Assembly: GCF_002355655.1 (NCBI RefSeq)
Contig: NZ_AP017569.1
Span: forward strand, 620,001-684,000
DNA from: Halorubrum trapanicum
Lineage (GTDB): Archaea > Halobacteriota > Halobacteria > Halobacteriales > Haloferacaceae
DNA length: 64,000 bases
Direction: 5' to 3'
A model generated the notes under the pieces. The model searched no databases. It was not told the origin of the DNA and was given only the letters and a program-made list of their open reading frames with translations. How positions within the stretch are numbered: the stretch's first letter is position 1; every line of letters begins with the position of its first letter. The translations under genes were made by a program, and so were the position numbers. This document shows, piece by piece, positions 1 to 8,267 of this stretch.

Positions 1-1802
1 ACGCCGTCTACACGGGGATCTTTCGCGACGGCGTCGACGAAGCCGGCGGAGAGACGCTGGAGACGTTCCGCAACCTCGTCGAACACGCCGGCCACGCCAT
101 CTACATCACCGACGTCGACGGGACGATCGAGTACGTCAACCCGGCGTTCACCGACCATACTGGCTACGAGTCCGAGGAGGTCCTCGGCGAGACCCCGGAG
201 ATACTCAACTCCGGCGAGATGCCGGACGAGTACTTCGACGCGCTGTGGTCGACCCTGCTGGACGGCGAGGTGTGGGAGGAGGAGATAATCGACCGACGGC
301 GAGACGGCGAGCCGTACCGCGCCCACCAGACGATCGCGCCCGTGATCGGCGACGACGGCGAGGTGTCCCGGTTCGTCGCGATCCAGACGGACGTCACGGC
401 GCGGAAGGCGGCGATGGGGCAGCTGAAACAGTACCGGGACATCGTCGAGCGGCTCGACGACCCCGTCCTCCTCCAGAACCGCGACGGGGAGTTCGAGCTG
501 TTGAACGAGGCCGTAAGCGAGTTCGCTGGCGTCGACCGCGAGGCGCTGTACGGGACCGACGAGTTCGCGTTCATGGACGCGGAGACGGCGGGCGAGGTCG
601 ACGAGCGCCGCCAGAGCGTGCTCGACGCCGAGGAGATGGCCGAGTACGAGGTCTCGCCGACGTTTCCGGAGACCGATCGGGAGGCGACGTTCAGCACGCA
701 GCGGTACCCCTACTACGACGCCGACGGCGACCTCGCCGGCACCTTCGCCATCTGTCGGAACGTCACCGACCGCAAGGAGCGCGAACTGGAGTTGGAGCGG
801 TACGAGCGCGCGATCAACGGCGCGACGGACCTCATCGCGGCGGTCGACCGCGACGGGCGGCTCCTGTTCGCGAACCCGCAGTACCGCGAGTACCACGGGC
901 TCGAGGACCGCGACGTGACGGAACTGACGCTCGCCGACGTGGTCCCGGCCGACGGCTACGAGGACGTCGAGCGACAGGTGGAGCGCGCGCTCCGGGACGA
1001 GTCGGTGGAGTACCGGACGACGCGGACGCACCCGACCCGCGGCAGGCGGACGTTCGACGTTCGGTACTACCCGCTCGGAGGCCCGGACGACGGGGAGCCC
1101 GCCGGGGTCGTCGGCGTGCTTCGGGACGTGACGGACAGCGAGAACCGCGCGCGACAGCTTCGGGTCGTCGACCGGGTCCTCCAGCACAACCTCCGGAACG
1201 CGCTGACGGTCGTCCGCGGGCGGGCGGAACAGATCGCGGCGGGCGCCGCCGACCCCGCGGACGCGGCCGGGTACATCGTGTCGCGGGCGGACGACCTCTT
1301 GGAGACGAGCGAGAAGGCCCACCACATCACCGAGATACTGAGCGACGCGCCGGAGACCGAACCCGTCGACGTCGGGCGCGTCGCCCGACAGGTGGTCGAG
1401 GCGCGGACGACGGAGTTCCCGAACGCGACGATCGAGGCGTCGGTGCCGGACGACGGGGTCGCGACGGCGTCCGCGACGACCTGGCTCTCCCGGGCGATAG
1501 ACGAGCTGGTCCGGAACGCGGTCGAACACCACGACCGCGACCGGCCGACGGTCGTGGTGTCGGTCGAGGCCCGCTCCGACGCGATCGAGGTCCGCGTCGA
1601 GGACGACGGGCCGGGGCTGACCGGCATGAACCGAGACGTCCTCGTCGACGGGACGGCGGTCGACGCGCTGTACCACGGCAGCGGCCTCGGGCTCTGGCTC
1701 GTCTACTGGGTCGTTCAGCAGTCGGGCGGCGCCGCGGCGGTCGCGGACGCGGAGCCCCGCGGCACCGTAGTGACGCTTACCTTCCCCCGAGCCGACGACT
1801 GA
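1..1802 (+). CDS. Multi-PAS sensor histidine kinase (5' end outside window)
   Basis: The reading frame is open from position 3, so the gene starts upstream of the window; about 599 residues are visible. Three PAS modules follow one another (roughly visible residues 20-135, 140-255 and 265-375), each with the typical pattern of a D-x-D-G-x-I/L strand followed by N-x-A/P-F. A dimerisation/phosphoacceptor helix follows with an H-box of the haloarchaeal LQHNLRN type (His near residue 394). The HATPase domain then shows an N-box (DELVRNAVEHH), a G1 box (DDGPGL) and a G2 box (GSGLGLWL). No transmembrane segment is visible in this part, so it is probably a cytoplasmic sensor of redox, light or ligand. 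No response regulator lies beside it. The partner and signal are unknown. Confidence 0.93.
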   Translation, partial: AVYTGIFRDGVDEAGGETLETFRNLVEHAGHAIYITDVDGTIEYVNPAFTDHTGYESEEVLGETPEILNSGEMPDEYFDALWSTLLDGEVWEEEIIDRRRDGEPYRAHQTIAPVIGDDGEVSRFVAIQTDVTARKAAMGQLKQYRDIVERLDDPVLLQNRDGEFELLNEAVSEFAGVDREALYGTDEFAFMDAETAGEVDERRQSVLDAEEMAEYEVSPTFPETDREATFSTQRYPYYDADGDLAGTFAICRNVTDRKERELELERYERAINGATDLIAAVDRDGRLLFANPQYREYHGLEDRDVTELTLADVVPADGYEDVERQVERALRDESVEYRTTRTHPTRGRRTFDVRYYPLGGPDDGEPAGVVGVLRDVTDSENRARQLRVVDRVLQHNLRNALTVVRGRAEQIAAGAADPADAAGYIVSRADDLLETSEKAHHITEILSDAPETEPVDVGRVARQVVEARTTEFPNATIEASVPDDGVATASATTWLSRAIDELVRNAVEHHDRDRPTVVVSVEARSDAIEVRVEDDGPGLTGMNRDVLVDGTAVDALYHGSGLGLWLVYWVVQQSGGAAAVADAEPRGTVVTLTFPRADD

Positions 1803-1894
1803 ACCGCCGCCGTCGCGTTCGCGGGCCGAACGAACCGAACCGGGGCGACGCCCGCCGCGAAACGCTTATGATTAATCGTGTTATATGCTATCAT

Positions 1895-2110
1895 ATGTCA
1901 CTTAGAGACACCGGGCGACGGCTGCGGCTCCGACGCACCGGCCGCGTTCCGGCGGACGCGCGGGTTCGTCACTACGACGAACTGGACGACGACGAGCAGG
2001 GGGTCGTCCGAGAGCTGGCGGACGTGCCGTGGACGGCGCCGGAGACCGGCGACCTCGCCGACGGCGACGTGGTGAAGTTCACTGACTACTATCAGGTTCG
2101 ATCGCGGTGA
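1895..2110 (+). CDS. Small haloarchaeal protein of unknown function
   Basis: This 71-residue acidic protein starts at ATG 1895 (MSLRDTGRRL) and ends at TGA 2108-2110. An in-frame ATG at 1868 would add nine residues. The AT-rich stretch just upstream (1866-1896) can supply promoter elements. The basic N-terminus followed by an acidic core and the ending VVKFTDYYQV looks like a conserved small haloarchaeal family, but I cannot name a function. It lies alone between the kinase and the next hypothetical gene. Confidence 0.6.
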   Translation: MSLRDTGRRLRLRRTGRVPADARVRHYDELDDDEQGVVRELADVPWTAPETGDLADGDVVKFTDYYQVRSR

Positions 2111-2203
2111 GGGCGGTCGCGCGGTCGGAAGCGTCCGCCCGGAAGCGAAGTTGTTTTCGCCGGTCGGGGGTAAGCGGGGCGCATGGACAGCGGCGGATCT
2201 ACA

Positions 2204-2599
2204 GACATGACGCTGGCGTTCGAGTTGGAGGCGCTGAAAGCCCTCGCGGACCCCAACGCGGTGTTCAACAACGCCCGACAGTGGACCGAGTACGTCGGGG
2301 TCGTCAGCGAGAAGCCCACCTACGTCGTCACGAACTTCACGCGGAAACACCGCGTGCGACAGGACTTCTTCTCCGGCCCGCGCGGCGTCGAGGAGAGCCT
2401 AGAGAACATCAGCGGGCAGTTCGACACGGACCGCCACGTCTTCGTGGGGGTCGACGACGAGGACGAGGCGGTCGCCGAGGCGACCGGCTGGGAGTTCCTC
2501 CACGTCGAGGACGCCGCCGAAGCGGCCGGGTGGACGCTCGCCACCGGTGAGGCGGAGGACGAGGCGCCCGAGGAGCAGGCCCGCGACGACTGGCCCTGA
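2204..2599 (+). CDS. Conserved haloarchaeal hypothetical protein
   Basis: An acidic protein of about 131-138 residues. ATG at 2183 (MDSGGSTD) and ATG at 2207 (MTLAFELEALKALAD) are both in frame; the second marks the start of the conserved-looking part. The core contains the segments YVGVVSEKPTYVV, FTRKHRVRQDFFSGPRG and GQFDTDRHVFVGVDDEDEA. The C-terminus is a low-complexity acidic tail. It lies 42 bp upstream of the MoaB-like gene on the same strand, so the two may be co-transcribed. There are no metal-binding cysteines, membrane segments or motifs I recognise, so no function is proposed. The listed start is approximate because of the two candidate ATGs. Confidence 0.7.
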   Translation, partial: DMTLAFELEALKALADPNAVFNNARQWTEYVGVVSEKPTYVVTNFTRKHRVRQDFFSGPRGVEESLENISGQFDTDRHVFVGVDDEDEAVAEATGWEFLHVEDAAEAAGWTLATGEAEDEAPEEQARDDWP

Positions 2600-2641
2600 C
2601 AGACCGGGAGGTGTTTTGACGCGGGCGACGAAGGCGAGAGT

Positions 2642-3319
2642 ATGACCGATAACGGCGAGGCGGACGATCACGACCATCAGCACGACGACAGCGGCCATCA
2701 CGACCACGACCACCACCACCACGACAGCGGCCATCACGACCACGACGACGACCACCACCACCACGACGTCGACTCGGTCGCGGCCGCGGTCGTCACGGTG
2801 TCATCTTCGCGTAGCACGGACGAGGACCCGGCCGGCGACTACGTCGCGGCCGCGTTCGAGGAGGCGGGTCACGAGGTCGTCGTCCGCGAGCTGATCGACG
2901 ACGACTACGACAGCGTTCAGGGGACCGTCGACCGGCTGGCCCGGCGGAAGGACACCGACGCCGTCGTGACGACCGGCGGGACGGGGGTCACGCCCGACGA
3001 CGTCACGCCGGAGGCGGTTCGCGGCGTCCTCGCGAAGCGACTTCCCGGGTTCGGCGAGCTGTTCCGCCGGCTCTCGTACGAGGAGGTCGGCACGCGGACA
3101 GTCGGCTCGCGCGCGACCGCCGGCGTCGTCTCCGCCACGCCGGTGTTCTGCCTCCCGGGCTCCGAGAACGCGGTCCGGCTCGGCGTCGACGAGATAATTC
3201 TTCCCGAGGTCGGGCACCTCGCCGGGCTCGCCGGCCGAGGACTCGACGAGGCGGAGAGCGACCAGAAGCAAGTCGGCGACGAAACTGCGACAGACAAGAC
3301 GGCGAACGGCGGGTCGTAG
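2642..3319 (+). CDS. moaB: MoaB/MogA-family molybdenum cofactor protein with His-rich N-terminus
   Basis: 225 residues. From about residue 45 onward it matches the MoaB/MogA fold that adenylylates molybdopterin in Mo/W-cofactor synthesis. The key signature is the TTGGTG loop (about residues 108-113) followed by PDDVTPEAV, then [14 protein letters not shown] and the CLPGSENAV segment. Residues 8-42 form an unusual tail of Asp and 17 His built from a repeated Asp-Ser-Gly-His-His-Asp-His unit, visible in the DNA as tandem copies. Such a tail could hold or buffer a metal ion; that is inference. The start ATG at 2642 is the only one before the tail. It converges with the trp operon, with only 30 bp between the stop codons. 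Confidence 0.88.
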   Translation: MTDNGEADDHDHQHDDSGHHDHDHHHHDSGHHDHDDDHHHHDVDSVAAAVVTVSSSRSTDEDPAGDYVAAAFEEAGHEVVVRELIDDDYDSVQGTVDRLARRKDTDAVVTTGGTGVTPDDVTPEAVRGVLAKRLPGFGELFRRLSYEEVGTRTVGSRATAGVVSATPVFCLPGSENAVRLGVDEIILPEVGHLAGLAGRGLDEAESDQKQVGDETATDKTANGGS

Positions 3320-3349
3320 GCGGCCGGCGAAGCCCGACACAGCCGCGGC

Positions 3350-3943
3350 TCAGACGCCCGTGAGGAAGTTCCGGACGAGGTCGTGGCCCGACCCGGTCAG
3401 CACGCTCTCCGGGTGGAACTGGACCGCCTCGATCGGGTGATCGCGGTGGCGGATCCCCATCACGATCGACTCGTCGTCGTGGTCGGTGGTGGCCGTCACC
3501 GCGAACGACTCCGGGACCTCCGTGGCCGCCAAAGAGTGGTAGCGACCGGCTCGGAACCCCTGGTCGAGCCCGCGGAACACGCCCTCCCCGTCGTGGTCGA
3601 CCGGGAACGCCTTGCCGTGGACCGGCTCGGGGGCGTGGCCGACCGTCCCCCCGTACTCGTAGACGGCGGCCTCCAGACCGAGGCAGACACCGAGCGTCGG
3701 CACCGTCCGGGAGAGCTCGCGCAACACGGGCATCGTCACGCCCACGTCGCGCTCGTTCTTCGGGTGGCCGGGCCCCGGACTGACGATCACCGCGTCCGGC
3801 TCCGCGGCCTCGATCTCGGCGAGCGACGCGGTGTTCTTGAACACGTCGACGGCGACCGGCTCCCCGTCGACCGTCTGGTCGGAGACGTACTCGACGAGGT
3901 TGTAGGTGAACGAGTCGAAGTTGTCGACGACGACGACCCTCAT
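3350..3943 (-). CDS. trpG: Anthranilate synthase component II (glutamine amidotransferase)
   Basis: 197 residues. TrpG releases ammonia from glutamine for TrpE to turn chorismate into anthranilate. Visible are the N-terminal [15 protein letters not shown], the oxyanion loop SPGPGHP, the nucleophile motif GVCLG (Cys about residue 82) and the His-Glu pair in VQFHPES near the C-terminus. The residues after GVCLG are LE rather than the common HQ. Its ATG (3941-3943) overlaps the trpE stop in an ATGA arrangement, so translation is probably coupled. It is the last gene of the trpDFEG operon. Confidence 0.95.
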   Translation of the reverse strand: MRVVVVDNFDSFTYNLVEYVSDQTVDGEPVAVDVFKNTASLAEIEAAEPDAVIVSPGPGHPKNERDVGVTMPVLRELSRTVPTLGVCLGLEAAVYEYGGTVGHAPEPVHGKAFPVDHDGEGVFRGLDQGFRAGRYHSLAATEVPESFAVTATTDHDDESIVMGIRHRDHPIEAVQFHPESVLTGSGHDLVRNFLTGV

Positions 3944-5622
3944 CGCTCGGCCTCCGTGCCGGTGGCGACCGGGTCGGCCGCGTCGCCTTCTTTTTCTTCC
4001 CCTTCCCGGATCCGGTCGATCGCGGTCAACACGCCGTCCATCTTCTGTTCGGTCTCCTCGTACTCCGCGGCCGGGTCCGAGTCGGCGACGAGGCCGGCGC
4101 CCGCGCGCACGCCGACGACCGACTCCTCGCCCGACTCGTCGAGCGTCGCGGTCCGGATCACGATCGCGAAGTCGGCGTCGCCGGTCCACGAGTAGTAGCC
4201 GACGCCGCCGCCGTACGCCTCCCGCGGGGTCGTCTCCAGGTCGTCGATGATCTCCATCGCGCGCACCTTCGGCGCGCCGGTGAGGGTCCCGGCGGGGAAC
4301 GTCGCGCGCGTCGCGTCGAACGCGTCGGCGTCGCCCGCGAGCGTCCCCGTCACGGTCGATTCGATGTGCTGGACGTGACTGTACTTCAGCACGTTCATGA
4401 ACTCCTCGACGCGGACGGAGCCCGGCTCCGAGACGCGCCGCACGTCGTTGCGCGCGAGGTCGACGAGCATCGTGTGCTCGGCGCGCTCCTTCCCGTCCGC
4501 CAGCATCTCGCCCGCGAGCCGGCGGTCCTCCACCGGGCTGGTCCCGCGCGGGCAGGTGCCGGCGATGGGGTTCGAGACGACGCGGTCGCCCTGCACCGAC
4601 ACGAGCGTCTCCGGGCTCGCGCCGACCACGGTCCGGTCGTCGTGGCGCAGCACGTACATGTACGGCGAGGGGTTCACGTCGCGGAGCGCCGCGTAGAGGC
4701 CGAGCGAGTCGACCTCGCCGCGGAGCTCGCGGCTGCGAGAGATCACGCCCTGGTAGATGTCGCCGTCGAGGACGTGCCGCTTGGCCGTCCGGACCGCCTC
4801 CTCGTACTCGTCGCGGGGGTCCGCGGACTCCTCGCGCACGCTGACCCCGTCCGGGTCCGGCGGCGACGCGGCCGCCAGCTCGGCCGCGACGCGCTCGGCC
4901 TCCGCGACGAGGTCGTCGTAGACCGCGGCGGGATCGTCGTCGACGCCGATCACGGGGGTGAACACGAGCTCGGCGCCGCCCTCCTTCTCGTCGAAGACGA
5001 CGGTCCGGGTGGTGAGCGCGAACTCGGCGTCGGGGAACTCGGTCTCCGGGCGCTCGACGCCGACCTCCTCTAACCAGAGGTCGTAGACGGCCTCGTACGC
5101 GAGGAAGCCGACGAACCCGCCCGAGAGGATCTGCCGGTCGGTGTCCGGGAACCCGCGGAGGCTCACGTCGGGAAACGCCGCGCGGACGCGGTCGACCGCG
5201 TCGCCCGCGTCGGGACCGAGCCCGGGCGCGGTCGCCTCGGCCGCCCCGTCGTCGCCGGTCGCGTCTCCGCCCGCGTCCTCCCCGAGGAACTCGGCCGCGG
5301 GCCCCAGTTCGGTTACTTCGGTCCGGTCCGGGTGGACGGAGACGATCGCCTCCGGGTCGTAGCCGACGAACGAGTAGCGGGCGTGCCTGTCGGCCTTCCC
5401 GCCCGACGTGAACGCGCCGTCGGGGTCGCTGGAGGCGACCTTCTCCCCCGATTCGAGGAGGAACCCGTACGGGCCCTCGCCGACGAGGGTCGCGTACGCG
5501 CCGAGCGGGCTGACGTCGGCGCCGAGCGAGGCCGACGCGCGGACCACGACCGGCTTCTCGGCGTCGGCGGCGAGCTCGACGAACTCGGCCTTCGTCCTGT
5601 CCAGCGGGGGCGCGTCGCTCAT
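3940..5622 (-). CDS. trpE: Anthranilate synthase component I
   Basis: 560 residues, normal to slightly long for the family. TrpE converts chorismate plus ammonia to anthranilate. The N-terminal regulatory part has LLESGEKVASSD, corresponding to the tryptophan-binding LLES motif. The chorismate-binding domain shows IAGTCPRG, HTMLVDLARNDVRRV, SHVQHIESTVTG, FPAGTLTGAPKVRAMEII and GGGVGYYSW. An acidic linker around residues 130-165 is the usual halophilic insertion. It overlaps trpF by 4 bp at its start and trpG by 4 bp at its end, so the three are one transcript. Confidence 0.96.
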   Translation of the reverse strand: MSDAPPLDRTKAEFVELAADAEKPVVVRASASLGADVSPLGAYATLVGEGPYGFLLESGEKVASSDPDGAFTSGGKADRHARYSFVGYDPEAIVSVHPDRTEVTELGPAAEFLGEDAGGDATGDDGAAEATAPGLGPDAGDAVDRVRAAFPDVSLRGFPDTDRQILSGGFVGFLAYEAVYDLWLEEVGVERPETEFPDAEFALTTRTVVFDEKEGGAELVFTPVIGVDDDPAAVYDDLVAEAERVAAELAAASPPDPDGVSVREESADPRDEYEEAVRTAKRHVLDGDIYQGVISRSRELRGEVDSLGLYAALRDVNPSPYMYVLRHDDRTVVGASPETLVSVQGDRVVSNPIAGTCPRGTSPVEDRRLAGEMLADGKERAEHTMLVDLARNDVRRVSEPGSVRVEEFMNVLKYSHVQHIESTVTGTLAGDADAFDATRATFPAGTLTGAPKVRAMEIIDDLETTPREAYGGGVGYYSWTGDADFAIVIRTATLDESGEESVVGVRAGAGLVADSDPAAEYEETEQKMDGVLTAIDRIREGEEKEGDAADPVATGTEAER

Positions 5623-6263
5623 GCCAGCTCCATCTCCCGGCCCGCGTTGGCGACGAAGCGGGCGACCGCGTTGTGGTCCTTGCGTCCGCCCTCGATCTCC
5701 ACGCCGGAGGCGACGTCGACCGCGAAGGGGTCAGCGACGCGGACCGCCTCGGCGACGTTGTCGGCCGTGAGCCCGCCCGCCAGCACGACGGGCGTGGTGA
5801 GCCGCTCGGCGAGCTCGCCGGTCGCGCGCCAGTCGTGCGTCTCGCCGGTCCCCCCGGCGCCCGAGTCGTCGGTGGAGTCGACGACGAAGGCGTCGACCGC
5901 GCCGTCGAGCTCCTCGGCGCGCGCCGGATCGTCGGCGTCGACCGTGAGCAACACGCGCCGCTCCGTCTCCGCGCGGATGAACCGCAGTTCGTCGGCGGTC
6001 CAGTCGCCGTGGAGCTGGATCGCGTCGGGCGCGACCGTCCGGACGAGCTCGACCGCGCGCTCGGCGGAGTCCGGCATCGTCACGAGGGTCGCGGTGACGA
6101 ACGGGGGCACGTCCGCGAGCAGTTCCGCCGCCTCGGCCGGGTCGACCTCGCGCGGCGAGTCGACGGGGACCTCGGTGATGACGCCGACCGCGTCGGCGCC
6201 CGCGTCGACCGCGGCGCGGAGGTCGGCTTCACTGGTGATCCCGCAGATCTTCACACGCGCCAT
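5619..6263 (-). CDS. trpF: Phosphoribosylanthranilate isomerase
   Basis: 214 residues, TIM barrel. It isomerises N-(5-phosphoribosyl)anthranilate in tryptophan synthesis. Evidence is the N-terminal MARVKICGITSEADL, with the catalytic Cys in KICG, the VQLHG-like IQLHGDW segment with the following barrel strands, and the C-terminal phosphate-binding VLAGGLTADNV and VDVASGVE. The longer reading frame that runs upstream through trpD is a shadow; the true start is ATG 6261-6263, which overlaps the trpD stop by one base (TGATG). Confidence 0.95.
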   Translation of the reverse strand: MARVKICGITSEADLRAAVDAGADAVGVITEVPVDSPREVDPAEAAELLADVPPFVTATLVTMPDSAERAVELVRTVAPDAIQLHGDWTADELRFIRAETERRVLLTVDADDPARAEELDGAVDAFVVDSTDDSGAGGTGETHDWRATGELAERLTTPVVLAGGLTADNVAEAVRVADPFAVDVASGVEIEGGRKDHNAVARFVANAGREMELA

Positions 6264-7315
6264 CAGTCGTCGTCCTCCGCGGTCGCGGTCTCGACGCCGT
6301 CGCCGAGAGACTCCCCGTCGCCGCACAGCGCCGCGAACTTCTCGGCGGCCGCGCCGGAGTCGATCGCGTCGGCCGCGCGCTCGACGCCCGCCGCGAGCGT
6401 GTCGGCCTCGCCGGCGACGTAGATCGCGGCGCCCGCGTTCGCCAGTATCAGGTCTCGCTTCGGGCCGGTGACGGAGCCGTCGACGATCCCGCGCAGGTCG
6501 GCGGCGTTCTCCTCGGGGGTGCCGCCCGAGACGTCTTCGATCGGCGCGCGGTCGAGTCCCAGGTCGTCGGGCGCGATCGTGAACTCCGTCACGTCCTCGC
6601 CGTCGACCTCGGCGGCGACCGTTTCGTCGTGGATCCCGATCTCGTCCATGCCGGCGCCGTGGACGACGAGGGCGCGCTCGACGGGCATGTGCGCGAGCGA
6701 CCGCGCGATGACGGGGACGAGGTCGGGGTCGTACACGCCGAGCACCTGCGCGTCGGCGCCCGCCGGGTTGGTGAGCGGCCCGAGGACGTTGAAGATCGTC
6801 CGCATCCCGAGCTCCTTGCGGGGGCCGATGACGGCCTTCATCGCCGGGTGGAACACCGGCGCGAGCATGAAGCCGATCCCGTCGTCCTCGATCGCCGCCT
6901 CGACGGCGGGCGGCTCGGCCTCGACGTCGGCGCCCGCGACCTCCAGCACGTCCGCGCTCCCCGAGGAGGAGGAGACCGAGTAGTTGCCGTGCTTCGCGAT
7001 CGGCACCCCGGCGCCCGCGGCGACGATGGCCGCGGTCGTCGACACGTTGATCGTGTCGTAGTCGTCGCCGCCGGTGCCGCAGGTGTCGACGAGCGGCTCG
7101 CGGTCGGGCTCGATCGTGCGCGCCGCGTCCCGCATCCCCTGCGCGAACCCGGCGATCTCGGCCTCGGTCTCGCCCTTCGTGCGGAGCGCGGCCAGCAGCG
7201 CCCCGATCTGGGCCTCCGTCGCCTCCTCGAAGACGAGCCGCGCGGCCTCGCGCGCCTCCTCGACAGTGAGATCCGTCCCGTCCGTCACGCGCTCGACCGT
7301 GTCGTTGAGATTCAT
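6263..7315 (-). CDS. trpD: Anthranilate phosphoribosyltransferase
   Basis: 350 residues from the chosen start (MNLNDTVERV). It transfers phosphoribose from PRPP to anthranilate. The diagnostic GTGGD loop is in VDTCGTGGDDYDTINVST, followed by KHGNYSVSSSSGSADVLE and GPRKELGMRTIFNVLGPL. An in-frame ATG 39 bp upstream (7354) exists, but it lies within the predicted operator, so 7315 is preferred. It is the first gene of trpDFEG; trpC, trpB and trpA are not in the window. Two TGTACA hexamers and a TATA-like element lie directly upstream. Confidence 0.95.
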   Translation of the reverse strand: MNLNDTVERVTDGTDLTVEEAREAARLVFEEATEAQIGALLAALRTKGETEAEIAGFAQGMRDAARTIEPDREPLVDTCGTGGDDYDTINVSTTAAIVAAGAGVPIAKHGNYSVSSSSGSADVLEVAGADVEAEPPAVEAAIEDDGIGFMLAPVFHPAMKAVIGPRKELGMRTIFNVLGPLTNPAGADAQVLGVYDPDLVPVIARSLAHMPVERALVVHGAGMDEIGIHDETVAAEVDGEDVTEFTIAPDDLGLDRAPIEDVSGGTPEENAADLRGIVDGSVTGPKRDLILANAGAAIYVAGEADTLAAGVERAADAIDSGAAAEKFAALCGDGESLGDGVETATAEDDD

Positions 7316-7347
7316 TGTGTCCACCGATGTAGTATTCCGCGTTGTGA

Positions 7348-7373
7348 TGTACAAGTGTGTACACTAATTTAAC
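7348..7373 (-). promoter_or_regulatory. trpDFEG promoter with paired TGTACA operator boxes
   Basis: Read on the minus strand, a TATA-like GTTAAATTAG (7364-7373) is followed directly by two TGTACA hexamers at 7358-7363 and 7348-7353. They are four bases apart, so their centres are 10 bp, or one helical turn, apart. They sit 33-48 bases upstream of the trpD ATG, where the TATA-to-start-site region should be. TGTACA is the published consensus of the TRP box bound by TrpY in Methanothermobacter; that a related repressor acts here is inference. Confidence 0.6.
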
Positions 7374-7464
7374 GCTGTCGCCGGGGCGGTAGACGATAAC
7401 GCGCAGTGACCGCGGACGAAAACGGTGAAGAACGTCTGGACTGCGAAGAGAGCGGTGACCGAGC

Positions 7465-8166
7465 CTACTCCGCGTCGAGCGCTGTCGACCCGTCGGCCTC
7501 GACCACGACGACCGGGACCTCGGCGTCGCCGACGACCGTGTCGGTGGTGGAGCCGAAGACGAAGCGGCCGACGGTCCCGGTCGTCGGCGCGCCCACGACG
7601 ACCAGGTCGTAGTACGCCGACTGCTCGACGACCGCGCCCGCCGCGGTCCGGTCCTCGACGAGCCAGCGGTCCGCGCGGTCGAACCCGCCGAGCCGCTCCT
7701 CGGCCGCGTCGAGGAGCCGCTCGCCGGCCGCGACGTAGTCCGTGGCGTTCGGGTCGCCCGCCTCGACGGCGGTCCCGGAGGCGTCCCCGTCGGGGCCGGC
7801 GTCGGCGAGCGCCGCGTCGGAGGGGACGACGTGGAACAGTTCCAGCCACGCGTCGGTCGACGCCGCGATCTCCCGCGCGACGTCGACGGTCGCCCCCGAG
7901 TGCGGGCCGGGACCGACGGCGACGAGGACCGAGGAGACCCGGTCTGGGCGCTCCGCGCGGTCGGCGCCGTTCAGCGACACGTCGGCGACGGAGGGGGCGT
8001 CTCCCGCGTCTTCCACCGCGGGCCGGATCATGGCGTCACCGACCGCGGGCGAGCCCGCGTGACCGGCCCCCCCGGCTCCGGCCGAACCGCTCGACTCCCC
8101 GCGGGCGCCGCCGTTTCGCGTCCCGCCCTCTCGGGCGCTTCCGCCGTCGGCGTCGCTCCCGTTCAT
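7465..8166 (-). CDS. UspA-family universal stress protein
   Basis: 233 residues from ATG 8166; an inner start at MIRPAVEDAG (about residue 46) is possible, because the first 45 residues are a low-complexity Gly/Ala/Ser stretch. The single USP domain (about residues 80-225) shows the strand VSSVLVAVGPGPHSGATVDVA, the ELFHVVP segment and the C-terminal nucleotide-binding pattern VVVGAPTTGTVGRFVFGSTT followed by DAEVPVVVVE. The canonical G-x2-G-x9-G-(S/T) pattern is roughly kept, so ATP binding is plausible. It lies between pus10 and the trp promoter, with no functional link visible. Confidence 0.82.
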   Translation of the reverse strand: MNGSDADGGSAREGGTRNGGARGESSGSAGAGGAGHAGSPAVGDAMIRPAVEDAGDAPSVADVSLNGADRAERPDRVSSVLVAVGPGPHSGATVDVAREIAASTDAWLELFHVVPSDAALADAGPDGDASGTAVEAGDPNATDYVAAGERLLDAAEERLGGFDRADRWLVEDRTAAGAVVEQSAYYDLVVVGAPTTGTVGRFVFGSTTDTVVGDAEVPVVVVEADGSTALDAE

Positions 8167-8267
8167 GCGTGAACGTCTGACGCTCGTCAGATAAATCCCG
8201 TTGGTTCCGCGTCCGCCGCGGAGCGGCGGTCGACGAGCGGAGCCGAGCCGGCGAGCCGCCCCCCGCG

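Noticed and set aside
245-2110. Long Arg-rich open frame of 621 codons
   Set aside because: It is a shifted-frame shadow of the histidine kinase; only its last 72 codons (from 1895) look like a separate gene.
2660-2770. Tandem repeats that might be a CRISPR-like array
   Set aside because: The repeats are in-frame His/Asp codons inside the MoaB-like gene, without spacers.
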